64,000 nucleotides of DNA from contig NZ_CP170198.1 of assembly GCF_042434915.1 (NCBI RefSeq), positions 2,914,001 through 2,978,000 of the forward strand, given 5' to 3'. The notes beneath the pieces were generated by a model. That model searched no databases. It worked only from the letters and a program-made list of their open reading frames with translations, and was not told the DNA's origin. The position numbers and the translations under genes were made by a program. Position 1 is the first letter of the stretch. Every line of letters begins with the position of its first letter. Origin of the DNA: Aquimarina sp042434915 (lineage in GTDB: Bacteria > Bacteroidota > Bacteroidia > Flavobacteriales > Flavobacteriaceae). Of this stretch, positions 8,869-17,605 are shown in pieces.

Positions 8869-10332
8869 TTATCCTTGTTCTCGAGGAAATTTTACAACAA
8901 AGACAGTTCCTTTATGCTCTTGTGATGTAAAGGTAATACTTCCTTTATAGGTTTCCACAATATTTTTGACCATTCCGAGACCAAGTCCCATACCACTAGT
9001 CTTGGTTGTAAACTTTGGCTCAAAAATCTTAGTTATATTTTCTTTAGTTATACCGATCCCATTGTCTGATACAGTGATGACAACTGCATCAGCCTCAGAA
9101 TATACATTGACGATGATTTTGGGAGTACGATCTGATGGAATCGCTTGAATCGCATTTTTTACTAAATTGGTAACTACTCTAATAAGTTGAGTGCGATCAA
9201 ATTTGGCCACTATCTCTTCTTCATCAGAGGGAAATATAATATAATCTTCGTTAAAGATATCCAGTGCTAATCTCACAATCTTGACCACGTCTAACATCTC
9301 ACTTTTTTGAGCTGGCATCTGAGCAAAATTCGAAAATGCAGAAGCTATCGAACTCATAGTATCTATTTGTTGAATTAAGGTATCACTGTACTCTTTAACT
9401 TTATGACGAATATCAGGATCATCGGGATCAAACTTTCGATCAAAACTTTGCACGGTTAAACGCATCGGCGTTAATGGATTTTTAATTTCATGCGCTACTT
9501 GTTTTGCCATTTCTCTCCAAGCTGCCTCACGTTCATTCTTGGCAAGTTTGACAGCGCTCTCTTCTAACTCATCAATCATACTATTGTAGGCATCAACCAA
9601 GGAGTAAATCTCAGAACTGGCATTATCAATAGCAATACGTTTATTACGCTTATCTAATCTTGTTTGGTCTATTGTGTCTGATATTGTCTTTAAAGATCTC
9701 GTTATATAGTTTGATAAAAAATAGGCAATAGCAATAGCAATAAAAAGCATTAAAATATAAACTTCTCCCAGCCGTTTTAGAAACTCGTACAATTCTTTGG
9801 ATAACAAATCATCATCTTCGAGATAAGGTAGGTTTAATATCGCTAGGGGTTTTGCTCTGCTATCAGATATGTATGTATACGAAGATCTAAACTTCTCGCC
9901 TCGTTTTTCTGATTTAATCAAAAATCTTTTGTCATATAATGATGATAAGGTGTCAATAATTAGATTACTTAATTGTTTGGTAAGGGTATCTTCAATAAAA
10001 GTTGCTTCAGAGCGAATAAGTAATTCACCCGATAAATCATAAATATTAATAGGCATACCATGCTCTTCAGAAATTTGATATATCCGATCTCTTTCTCTAA
10101 AAATAGACGTTATGTTCTCTTCATTAACTGGAAAAGTAGTACTTCGTAAAGCATTATCAATAGCTACTTTGATGCGCTCTTCTTTTCGCTCCAGTCTATC
10201 TTTATGATAGTCTTCTGCCTCTTCTTTATACTGATAAATAGTTACTGCTGCAATCAAAATTGAAGCAATCAATACCAGTAAGGTCATAGAGACAAAAATA
10301 CGCGTACGTAAAGAGAGTTTGAGAAGCTTCAT
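8869..10332 (-). CDS. NtrY-like sensor histidine kinase (orphan)
   Basis: A 487-residue membrane kinase. TM1 is at about 12-32, followed by a sensor region of about 155 residues, TM2 at about 192-212, and a HAMP linker. The H-box AHEIKNPLTPM has the phospho-accepting histidine at 281. N and G boxes of the HATPase domain follow (LVKNAIQAI; SDNGIGI; SGMGLGLGMV). The KNPLTPMRLTVQ sequence is typical of NtrY-type kinases. No response regulator gene is adjacent, so the partner is unknown. It is divergent from the peptide ABC ATPase gene, and the two share a 103-bp intergenic region. Confidence 0.93.
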   Translation of the reverse strand: MKLLKLSLRTRIFVSMTLLVLIASILIAAVTIYQYKEEAEDYHKDRLERKEERIKVAIDNALRSTTFPVNEENITSIFRERDRIYQISEEHGMPINIYDLSGELLIRSEATFIEDTLTKQLSNLIIDTLSSLYDKRFLIKSEKRGEKFRSSYTYISDSRAKPLAILNLPYLEDDDLLSKELYEFLKRLGEVYILMLFIAIAIAYFLSNYITRSLKTISDTIDQTRLDKRNKRIAIDNASSEIYSLVDAYNSMIDELEESAVKLAKNEREAAWREMAKQVAHEIKNPLTPMRLTVQSFDRKFDPDDPDIRHKVKEYSDTLIQQIDTMSSIASAFSNFAQMPAQKSEMLDVVKIVRLALDIFNEDYIIFPSDEEEIVAKFDRTQLIRVVTNLVKNAIQAIPSDRTPKIIVNVYSEADAVVITVSDNGIGITKENITKIFEPKFTTKTSGMGLGLGMVKNIVETYKGSITFTSQEHKGTVFVVKFPREQG

Positions 10333-10392
10333 ATGTAAAGTTAATGCCTAAATATAGCAATTATCGCACCAAATTAACGAGTGTTATAAAAC

Positions 10393-10419
10393 TTGATGCT
10401 GTAGATTTGTTTAACTTTA
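10393..10419 (+). promoter_or_regulatory. Candidate promoter elements for the ABC ATPase gene
   Basis: Two alternative -7 boxes are visible: TAGATTTG at 10402-10409, a perfect TAnnTTTG, and TAACTTTA at 10412-10419 with TTG 16 nt upstream (10393-10395). Either would give a short leader before ATG 10436. Confidence 0.35.
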
Positions 10420-10435
10420 CATAAGTTTTTTATAT

Positions 10436-12121
10436 ATGAGTTTACAAAACCTTCTTACGATCGATCAACTTTCGATAGCCTTTAGTTCTGATACTACTAA
10501 GGGTTATGCTGTAGACAATGTATCATTTACCATCAAGCGAAATGAAATCTTGGGAGTAGTTGGAGAATCTGGAAGCGGTAAATCTATAACATCCTTAGCA
10601 ATAATGGGATTATTACCAAAAAGTGCTTTGATACAAGGTGAAATTTGTTTTGATGGCACCAAACTTTCTCAGCTTAATAAGAAGCAGTTACGAGACATTA
10701 GAGGTAAAGATATTGCAATGATTTTTCAAGAACCTATGAGTTCGTTAAATCCATCAATGCGTTGTGGTAAACAGGTTGCAGAAATTTTACAGCGACACAC
10801 CTCTCTTAAAGCCGCTCAAATAAAAGAAGAAGTACTTTCGTTATTTAAAAAGGTTCAGTTACCCGATCCACAAAGAGTGTACACCGCGTACCCTCATGAA
10901 TTGAGTGGCGGACAAAAGCAGCGTGTTGTAATTGCAATAGCAATAGCCTGTAAACCAAAGTTACTTATAGCAGATGAACCAACAACAGCACTCGATGTGA
11001 CTGTGCAAAAAGAGATTCTTGAATTACTCAAAACTTTACAACAAGAATATCAAATGAGCATTCTCTTTATTTCACACGATTTGGCATTAGTCTCAGAAAT
11101 TGCAGACAATGTTTTAGTGCTCTATCGAGGTAAAATGGTCGAATTAGGAACAGTCAATCAAATTTTCATTAAGCCCGAAGAAGAATACACTCGTGCCCTT
11201 ATATATGCACGCCCTGCTCTCGATGTTCGGCTTAAAAGGTTACCTACTATCAAAGATTATTTAAAATCCTCTACCTACATCGCTGAAACATATTCGCAGA
11301 GTGAACGAGCAGAACGACACAAGAAATTATATAGCCATACACCTTTGCTTAAAGTGGTTGCATTAGAAAAGTGGTTTACATCTAGAGATAGTTGGTTTCA
11401 CAAAAAAATAACCAAAGCGGTAAATGATGTTAGTTTTTCATTGTTTGAAGGAGAAACTCTTGGTCTGGTTGGTGAATCTGGTTGTGGTAAGTCTACCTTA
11501 GGAAATACCATTTTACAACTTACAAAGGCTAATAAAGGGGAGGTTTTTTACAAGGGTATTGATATTACAAAAATTTCTACCAATGAGATGAGAATTTTGC
11601 GCAAAGAAATTCAAGTAATTTTTCAGGATCCATTTGCCTCGTTAAATCCAAGACTCACTATTGGAGCTGCAATAATGGAACCAATGAAAGCTCATAATCT
11701 TTACAAAAATACAGCGCAGCGCAAGATAAAAGTGCTAGAATTACTTGAACGAGTAGGTCTAGACGCTAATCATTATGATCGTTATCCTCACGAGTTTAGT
11801 GGAGGTCAACGACAACGAGTAGGAATTGCAAGAACAATAGCGCTAGCTCCAAAGCTAATAATCTGTGATGAATCGGTGAGTGCATTAGATATTTCCGTTC
11901 AAGCACAAGTACTTAACTTACTTAACGAATTAAAAGACAAATTTGGATTCTCTTATATATTTATTTCTCATGATTTAGCAGTGGTCAAATATATGTCAGA
12001 TCAACTACTAGTAATGAATAAAGGCAAAATTGAAGAAATTGGTGATGCAGATGCAATTTATATAAACCCAAAAAACGCGTATACTAAAAAATTAATTGAA
12101 GCTATTCCCAAAGGACTTTAA
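10436..12121 (+). CDS. Fused two-domain peptide/oligopeptide ABC transporter ATP-binding protein
   Basis: A 561-residue tandem ATPase equal to fused DppD and DppF (GsiA/YejF-like). The first half has Walker A GESGSGKS (residues 43-50), signature LSGGQKQR and Walker B LLIADEPTTALD. The second half has GESGCGKS, FSGGQRQR and LIICDESVSALD, where the usual proline after the Walker B glutamate is serine. Each half ends with the oligopeptide-transporter extension (YTRALIYARPAL; YTKKLIEAIP). No permease or binding-protein gene is nearby, so the membrane partners must be encoded elsewhere. It is a single gene, followed 40 nt later by a hairpin terminator. Confidence 0.94.
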   Translation: MSLQNLLTIDQLSIAFSSDTTKGYAVDNVSFTIKRNEILGVVGESGSGKSITSLAIMGLLPKSALIQGEICFDGTKLSQLNKKQLRDIRGKDIAMIFQEPMSSLNPSMRCGKQVAEILQRHTSLKAAQIKEEVLSLFKKVQLPDPQRVYTAYPHELSGGQKQRVVIAIAIACKPKLLIADEPTTALDVTVQKEILELLKTLQQEYQMSILFISHDLALVSEIADNVLVLYRGKMVELGTVNQIFIKPEEEYTRALIYARPALDVRLKRLPTIKDYLKSSTYIAETYSQSERAERHKKLYSHTPLLKVVALEKWFTSRDSWFHKKITKAVNDVSFSLFEGETLGLVGESGCGKSTLGNTILQLTKANKGEVFYKGIDITKISTNEMRILRKEIQVIFQDPFASLNPRLTIGAAIMEPMKAHNLYKNTAQRKIKVLELLERVGLDANHYDRYPHEFSGGQRQRVGIARTIALAPKLIICDESVSALDISVQAQVLNLLNELKDKFGFSYIFISHDLAVVKYMSDQLLVMNKGKIEEIGDADAIYINPKNAYTKKLIEAIPKGL

Positions 12122-12160
12122 GTGTACAATGATAAAGTAAGTATATTTTTAATAAAAAAA

Positions 12161-12190
12161 AACCTGTTATTCTCTAAAAGATAACAGGTT
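12161..12190. terminator. Terminator after the ABC ATPase gene
   Basis: Perfect 10-bp stem AACCTGTTAT / ATAACAGGTT (12161-12170 and 12181-12190) with a 10-nt loop. An A tract precedes it, so it could also stop transcription on the minus strand. Confidence 0.7.
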
Positions 12191-12547
12191 TATATTATTA
12201 CATCTCGGGGTTGATGCAATCGATTACAATAAAAGTCACATTAACAAAAAAACTTTCTTTGCCAAATACACAAAGTTTGATATCAATTCAATCGTAGGTT
12301 TAACGGATTGCTGAATACGGTTAAATTTATTTTTCATGATAGGGTTAATATAATTTGGTTAAAACTCCTTTTTTATCGTTTAAAAACTTCATTTCCTATT
12401 TTGGGATTACTAAGATGCGAAAAAAACCAAAATACGACGTTCAAAGACGTTTATATTCGATGAAAAACACAAAATTTTAACATTTTTCGACTTTTAACAC
12501 TCCTTTTAGTTGAAGTAATACTTTAAGTAGCATAGGTGATTAACATA
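12191..12547. other. Intergenic region of about 360 nt between two terminators
   Basis: AT-rich DNA without a gene of normal length. The only candidate I see is a 33-codon minus-strand frame (12236-12337), listed separately with low confidence. Two even shorter minus-strand frames (10 and 15 codons) lie upstream of it. No repeat array, tRNA or attachment-site structure was seen. Confidence 0.5.
12236..12337 (-). CDS. Possible 33-residue hydrophobic peptide (low confidence)
   Basis: ATG-started frame of 33 codons. The peptide has a basic N terminus (MKNKFNRIQQSVKPT) and a hydrophobic C-terminal half ending KKVFLLM. There is no close Shine-Dalgarno sequence; an AAGGAG lies about 25 nt upstream of the ATG. 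It lies between the hairpin after scoB and the terminator at 12161-12190, so a separate minus-strand transcript is possible. I do not recognise the sequence, and a chance frame is quite possible. Confidence 0.18.
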   Translation of the reverse strand: MKNKFNRIQQSVKPTIELISNFVYLAKKVFLLM

Positions 12548-12581
12548 ATAGCCAGAATACTCCTACAAATATTCTGGCTAT
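12548..12581 (-). terminator. Terminator downstream of scoB
   Basis: Perfect 12-bp stem ATAGCCAGAATA / TATTCTGGCTAT (12548-12559 and 12570-12581) with a 10-nt loop, 24 nt past the end of the CoA-transferase subunit B gene. Confidence 0.7.
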
Positions 12582-12604
12582 CTTCTTAAAGTCATTTGAT
12601 ATAG

Positions 12605-13258
12605 TTAACTATCCATTTCTGGTATATCACCATCAATAATTAGGGTACCCTCTGTAGCGTTCTTAATATCTTCTAGAGAAACGCCAGGCGCTCTTTCTAG
12701 CAATTTAAAACCTTCTTCTGTAATTTCTAGTAGGGCTAAGTTGGTAACTATTTTTTTTACACACCCTACTCCTGTAAGGGGTAAGTTACAATTTTTTAAT
12801 AATTTTGATTCTCCTTCCCGATTAGTATGCATCATTGCAACAATAATATTTTCGGCACTTGCTACCAAATCCATAGCACCACCCATACCTTTAACCATTT
12901 TACCGGGAATTTTCCAATTGGCTATGTCACCTTTTTCTGAGACCTCCATTGCGCCTAAAATAGTTAGATCTACATGCTGACCCCTGATCATAGAAAAACT
13001 TGTTGCAGAATCAAAAAAGGATGCTCCAGGTAGTGTTGTAATAGTCTGTTTGCCCGCATTAATAACATCAGCATCTTCTTCGCCATTTATAGGAAAAGGG
13101 CCCATACCTAACACACCATTTTCACTTTGAAACTCAACATCAATAGTATCGGGAACATAATTTGCTACCAAAGTAGGTATACCAATCCCGAGATTTACAT
13201 AGTAACCATCTTGAAGTTCCTTGGCAATTCGTTTTGCAATTCCGTTTTTATCTAACAT
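12605..13258 (-). CDS. scoB: 3-oxoacid CoA-transferase subunit B
   Basis: A 217-residue beta subunit of succinyl-CoA:3-ketoacid CoA-transferase. It has the GIGIPTLVANYVP nucleotide-binding start and the SENGVLGMGPFP motif, whose glutamate forms the enzyme-CoA thioester in this family. It also has KGMGGAMDLV and LPLTGVGCVKKIVTNLA. With subunit A it moves CoA from succinyl-CoA to acetoacetate. It is the last gene of a three-gene run, separated from subunit A by a peroxiredoxin gene (43-nt gap). Confidence 0.95.
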   Translation of the reverse strand: MLDKNGIAKRIAKELQDGYYVNLGIGIPTLVANYVPDTIDVEFQSENGVLGMGPFPINGEEDADVINAGKQTITTLPGASFFDSATSFSMIRGQHVDLTILGAMEVSEKGDIANWKIPGKMVKGMGGAMDLVASAENIIVAMMHTNREGESKLLKNCNLPLTGVGCVKKIVTNLALLEITEEGFKLLERAPGVSLEDIKNATEGTLIIDGDIPEMDS

Positions 13259-13301
13259 CTCAATACTTTTTAAAATAATCTATTTTAAGCTTTACCACCT
13301 A

Positions 13302-13946
13302 TTATTCGTTACTATCGGGCTGTGGTGTCATTCTCAAATACGAACGAATCTCTGTATGACCCTTTGGAAATAACGCTGGTATATCATCGTTACTCACAGC
13401 AGGTGATATAACACAATCTTCTCCCTTATTCCAATTTGCTGGAGTTGCAACCTTATATTTTGCTGTTAACTGTAATGAGTCTATCACTCGCAATAGCTCG
13501 TCAAAATTACGTCCTGTCGAAGCTGGATATGTTATTGTTAACTTTATTTTTTTATCTGGGCCAATTACAAATACCGAACGTACAGTTAAGGTATCATCGG
13601 CATTGGGATGTATCATGTCGTATAATCCAGATACTTTTCTATCCTCATCTGCAATGATAGGAAAATTAACTTTTGTATCCTGAGTATCGTTAATATCAAC
13701 GATCCAACCTTGATGAGAATCTAGTCCATCTACGCTCAATGCTACTACCTTGACATTTCGGTTATTAAACGCTTCGGTATATTTTGCTACCGTACCTAGT
13801 TCTGTAGTGCAAACGGGCGTATAATCTGCTGGGTGAGAAAACAAAATTCCCCAACTATCCCCTAACCATTCATGAAAATTAATTTTTCCTTCAGTGGTTT
13901 GTGCTGTAAAATCAGGAGCTTGATCTCCTAGTCGTAATACTGCCAT
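13302..13946 (-). CDS. Peroxiredoxin, Prx6/1-Cys type
   Basis: A 214-residue peroxiredoxin. The active-site motif HPADYTPVCTTE places the peroxidatic cysteine at residue 46 and the conserved Thr at 43. The PVCTTE form and the extended C-terminal domain (about residues 150-214, with PANWNKGEDCVI and HTEIRSYLRMTPQP) are typical of the Prx6 group. A second cysteine in GEDC may act in resolution. It reduces peroxides in the cytosol. The gene lies between the two CoA-transferase subunit genes, with gaps of 43 and 46 nt, on the same strand, so it is probably in the same transcript. Confidence 0.95.
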   Translation of the reverse strand: MAVLRLGDQAPDFTAQTTEGKINFHEWLGDSWGILFSHPADYTPVCTTELGTVAKYTEAFNNRNVKVVALSVDGLDSHQGWIVDINDTQDTKVNFPIIADEDRKVSGLYDMIHPNADDTLTVRSVFVIGPDKKIKLTITYPASTGRNFDELLRVIDSLQLTAKYKVATPANWNKGEDCVISPAVSNDDIPALFPKGHTEIRSYLRMTPQPDSNE

Positions 13947-13992
13947 AATTTGTGTGATTTAGTTTATAGTGAAATCAAAGTAGTTATTGATA

Positions 13993-14691
13993 CTACTTTT
14001 GTCTAACTGTTCTTTGTTCTATTCTTTTTTCATAATGTTCACCTTGAAAAATACGTTGAACAAAAATTCCAGGAATATGTATGGAATTAGGATCTAAGGT
14101 CCCCGCTGGCACCAACTCTTCAACTTCGGCTACAGTAATTTTTGCAGCTCCACACATACAAGGATTAAAATTACGTGCAGTACCTTTAAAGATTAAATTT
14201 CCAGCTTCATCCCCTTTCCAAGCTTTCACAAAAGCAAAATCTGCTTTAAATGCTTCTTCAAGAATGTACATTTTCCCGTTAAATTCGCGAGTTTCTTTAC
14301 CCAAAGCCACCTCTGTGCCATATCCTGCAGGTGTAAAAAATGCTGGGAAACCACCTTGGGCAGCCCTACAACGTTCTGCCAATGTTCCTTGAGGGATTAG
14401 TTCTACATCTAGTTCTTTACTTAGCATTTGTCTTTCGAACTCCTCGTTTTCACCAACGTAGGATGAAATCATTTTCTTTATCTGCTTTTTTTGAAGCAAT
14501 AATCCTAAGCCAAAATCATCTACTCCAGCATTGTTAGAAATGCAGGTTAAATTTTTTATGTTTAATCTAACTAATTCTGCTATTGCATTTTCGGGAATAC
14601 CACAGAGTCCAAAACCTCCTAGCATTAAAGTCATATCATTTGTAACCCCTACCAAAGCTTTAGAAACGTTAGCTACCGTTTTTTGAATCAT
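13993..14691 (-). CDS. scoA: 3-oxoacid CoA-transferase subunit A
   Basis: A 232-residue alpha subunit, first gene of the scoA-prx-scoB run. Family motifs are LMLGGFGLCGIPENAI and the downstream FAFVKAWKGDEAGNLIF, then ARNFNPCMCGAAKITVAEVEE. I chose ATG 14691 because MIQKTVANVSKALVGV matches the usual start of the family; the frame continues upstream to a GTG at 14709, which would add six residues. It pairs with the beta subunit encoded after the peroxiredoxin gene. Confidence 0.95.
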   Translation of the reverse strand: MIQKTVANVSKALVGVTNDMTLMLGGFGLCGIPENAIAELVRLNIKNLTCISNNAGVDDFGLGLLLQKKQIKKMISSYVGENEEFERQMLSKELDVELIPQGTLAERCRAAQGGFPAFFTPAGYGTEVALGKETREFNGKMYILEEAFKADFAFVKAWKGDEAGNLIFKGTARNFNPCMCGAAKITVAEVEELVPAGTLDPNSIHIPGIFVQRIFQGEHYEKRIEQRTVRQK

Positions 14692-14720
14692 ATCATTTAA
14701 TTTTTGCACATTAAAAGTAC

Positions 14721-14753
14721 TAAAATTAAAACGGAATTACACAACTTTGCAAA
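14721..14753 (-). promoter_or_regulatory. Candidate promoter for scoA-prx-scoB
   Basis: On the minus strand TTTG (14750-14753) is followed after 21 nt by TAATTTTA (14721-14728), one base off TAnnTTTG. The start site would fall just before the scoA start codons. Confidence 0.4.
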
Positions 14754-14779
14754 TGGATTACGACTTGTTTATGTTCCAA

Positions 14780-17113
14780 TTAAAATCCAAACTCGTCTTC
14801 TAATTCTTCATGTTGTTTTTGACTAGATCTATATGCATTGCAATCTACAGCAATTGAAAGATTTTCTGGTTGCTCAAAAGCTTCAGTTGAAACATTTAAA
14901 GTCTTGTCTGCATAGCATTTTTTCATAAATAATCCCCATATAGGCAAAGCCATAGTGGCACCTTGACCAAACGTTACTGTTTCAAAGTGCGTTGCTCGAT
15001 CATCACCGCCTACCCAAACACCTGTACATAAATTAGGTACTATCCCCATAAACCAACCATCACTTTGATTTTGGGTAGTTCCTGTTTTACCAGCTATTGG
15101 ATTTACAAAACCATAAGGATACCCTGTAATTACATTATTATAATCATAACTAGTCCTACCTAACGTACGCAAACGTGCCCCAGAACCAAATTGGGTTACT
15201 CCCTCCATCAAATTTATAGTCACATAAGCGGCCTCTTTACTTATTACATCTTTGGTCTCTGGCACAAATTGATATAGAACGGTTCCGTTTTTATCTTCAA
15301 TACTAGTGATCATGACTGGCTTTGTATAGATCCCCTTATTTGCAAAAGTGCTATATGCTCCAACCATCTCTGACAATTTTAAATCAACAGAACCTAAAGC
15401 GATTGAAGCTACAGGTAATATGTTAGATTCTATTCCCATTTTTTCGGCAAGACGTACAATGGGAGCAGGTCCAATACGATCCATAAGTCGTGCAGAAATT
15501 GTATTAACTGATTTTGCCAATGCAGCCTTTAGGCTCAAATAACCAGAATACTCACCTCCACTATTTTTGGGTGTCCAATCAAATTCTACTACACCGTGAG
15601 AACCTACGGGAATGGTAATTTGAGAAACTGGTAATGTATCACAGGGTGATAGTTTTAATTGGTCGATAGCCGTTGCATACACAAAAGGTTTAAATGTTGA
15701 TCCCACTTGCCTAGCGCCTTGATAAACATGATCATATTGAAAATGTTTGTAATTAATACCACCAACCCATGCTCTTACTTGACCTGTTTGTGGCTCCATT
15801 GACATGAGTCCGCTTCTAAGAAACTGCTTATAATACAAAATTGAATCTTTGGGTGTCATAATCGTATCGATTTCACCTTTCCAAGAGAACACCTTCATTT
15901 GCGTCTTTTTATCAAAAGATGCAAGTATTTCTTCTTCACTTTTTCCTTGAGCTTTCATTTTTATGCGCCTGGCAGAAGTTCGGATTGCTCTTTGTATGAT
16001 AGAATTTACTTCTTCTTTGGTTATGTCGTGGAAAGGTGCTGTTTTGTTACTTCTTTCTTGTAAGTTGAACTCTTTCTGAAGATTTGCCATATGTTCTTGT
16101 GTCGCTTCTTCAGCATATTTTTGCATACGCGAATCAATAGTTACGTTGATTCGTAAACCATCTCTGTAAATATCAAAGAACTCTTGCTCCCCATCCTCTG
16201 TCATACCCTTGGGGTTCGCTTTAACCCAGTCTGACATCCAACTTCGCACAAACTCTCTAAAATATGTTGCTGTACCATCAGAATGTCCTTCTGGTGAGTA
16301 ATCAAGCTTAAGCGGTAAGGCTTGCAAACTATCTTTTTCGACCTCTGTAATAAAATCATACTTTTCCATTTGACTCAATACTACATTTCTGCGATCTCTC
16401 ACCATCTCTGGTCTTCTCAAGGGATTGAATAAAGAAGAATTTTTAAGCATTCCTACTAATACAGCAGCTTCTTGAATCTCAAGATCAATTGGGTTTTTAC
16501 CAAAGTAAATTCTGGAAGCTGAACTTATACCAATAGCTTGATTTAAGAAATCATATTTATTCAAGTACATAGTTATAATTTCATCTTTGGTATATTGTCT
16601 TTCTAAGCGTGTAGCAATGACCCATTCTTGTATTTTTTGAGTATAACGTTCAAACTTATTACGGGACCCCCCAGTAAAAAGTTGCTTAGCCAATTGTTGT
16701 GAAATTGTACTGGCCCCACCTCTTGTCCCTAAAAAGAAAAAAGCTCTTAGTGTACCTCTTGCATCAATACCAGAATGTTTGTAATACCTAGCGTCTTCAG
16801 TTGCTACAAGAGCATCTACCAAAAATTTTGGTAAATCTTCATATTGAACTGGCGTCCGGTTTTCTTTAAAAAAAGTACCTATTTGAACTCCGTCTGATGA
16901 AATAATTTGAGTAGCTAAATCATTTTGAGGGTTTTCCAGTTCAGCAAATTTTGGCATTTCTCCAAAAACTCCAAAACTGGCTAATAAGAACATTAAGGCA
17001 ATTAATAAAATTCCGCTAGCAAACGCTATCCAAAACCATTTGATATATTTTAAATTTGTATTTGAAGCTGGCGTTTTGGTTGTTTTCTTTGATTTAGGTG
17101 TTGCTTTTGCCAT
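14780..17113 (-). CDS. Class A penicillin-binding protein (PBP1A)
   Basis: A 777-residue bifunctional peptidoglycan synthase. A cytoplasmic Lys/Thr-rich tail precedes one TM segment (about 28-48). The GT51 glycosyltransferase domain follows, with EDARYYKHSGIDARGTLRAF and GGASTISQQLAKQL. The transpeptidase domain has all three motifs: SxxK in VGSTFKPF, SxN in KSVNTIS and KTG in GKTGTTQNQSDG. Length fits Bacteroidota PBP1A. The gene begins 3 nt after the gldH stop, giving a ricT-gldH-pbp1A operon that links gliding and cell-wall growth. Confidence 0.96.
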   Translation of the reverse strand: MAKATPKSKKTTKTPASNTNLKYIKWFWIAFASGILLIALMFLLASFGVFGEMPKFAELENPQNDLATQIISSDGVQIGTFFKENRTPVQYEDLPKFLVDALVATEDARYYKHSGIDARGTLRAFFFLGTRGGASTISQQLAKQLFTGGSRNKFERYTQKIQEWVIATRLERQYTKDEIITMYLNKYDFLNQAIGISSASRIYFGKNPIDLEIQEAAVLVGMLKNSSLFNPLRRPEMVRDRRNVVLSQMEKYDFITEVEKDSLQALPLKLDYSPEGHSDGTATYFREFVRSWMSDWVKANPKGMTEDGEQEFFDIYRDGLRINVTIDSRMQKYAEEATQEHMANLQKEFNLQERSNKTAPFHDITKEEVNSIIQRAIRTSARRIKMKAQGKSEEEILASFDKKTQMKVFSWKGEIDTIMTPKDSILYYKQFLRSGLMSMEPQTGQVRAWVGGINYKHFQYDHVYQGARQVGSTFKPFVYATAIDQLKLSPCDTLPVSQITIPVGSHGVVEFDWTPKNSGGEYSGYLSLKAALAKSVNTISARLMDRIGPAPIVRLAEKMGIESNILPVASIALGSVDLKLSEMVGAYSTFANKGIYTKPVMITSIEDKNGTVLYQFVPETKDVISKEAAYVTINLMEGVTQFGSGARLRTLGRTSYDYNNVITGYPYGFVNPIAGKTGTTQNQSDGWFMGIVPNLCTGVWVGGDDRATHFETVTFGQGATMALPIWGLFMKKCYADKTLNVSTEAFEQPENLSIAVDCNAYRSSQKQHEELEDEFGF

Positions 17114-17116
17114 ATA

Positions 17117-17605
17117 TTAAGGATTTTTTGCATGCTCTATTCTTAAACCTACGTCGGTCACGCCATCTAGTGCATATACACCTTGGACCTCACCATTTTT
17201 TCGCATTGCATGTTCTAGGGTAATTATGTACTCCCCTTTTTCTATGAATTTTACGTTTTCTTTATACCACAATTTATTTTCTTTGAGATCTGTAATCCCT
17301 GTTCCCATCCAAGAACCGTCTGGATATGCAAGTTCATACTCCAAAGTATCCGATATAACCTTTCCATTTGGGAATCTAATTTGTCCAATTAAAAATAAGT
17401 TACTAAAAGGGTATTCATTTGTATTACGAACATTAATAAACAAATTGTAGGCTTTGAGCGAATCTAGCTGCGGAATAGAAAACTCTATATGTTCATGTTG
17501 CTCCCAAGTACCTTGAACAGTTTTATACTGATCAAAGACTTGGTCTGAACTGCATGAAAATAGGAACACGAAAAATATCAAAAATATCAATTTAAGATTT
17601 TTCAT
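17117..17605 (-). CDS. gldH: Gliding motility lipoprotein GldH
   Basis: A 162-residue lipoprotein. The start MKNLKLIFLIFFVFLFSCSS gives a short lipoprotein signal with the acylated cysteine at residue 18. The remaining sequence matches GldH: an N-terminal VQGTWEQHEHIEFSIP, then YNLFINVRNTNEYPFSNLFL, LEYELAYPDGSWMGTG and the FIEKGEYIITLEHAMR segment. GldH is needed for gliding in Flavobacterium and acts with the type IX secretion system. The longer in-frame extension upstream lies inside ricT and was rejected. It overlaps ricT by 14 nt and is followed 3 nt later by pbp1A. Confidence 0.93.
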   Translation of the reverse strand: MKNLKLIFLIFFVFLFSCSSDQVFDQYKTVQGTWEQHEHIEFSIPQLDSLKAYNLFINVRNTNEYPFSNLFLIGQIRFPNGKVISDTLEYELAYPDGSWMGTGITDLKENKLWYKENVKFIEKGEYIITLEHAMRKNGEVQGVYALDGVTDVGLRIEHAKNP

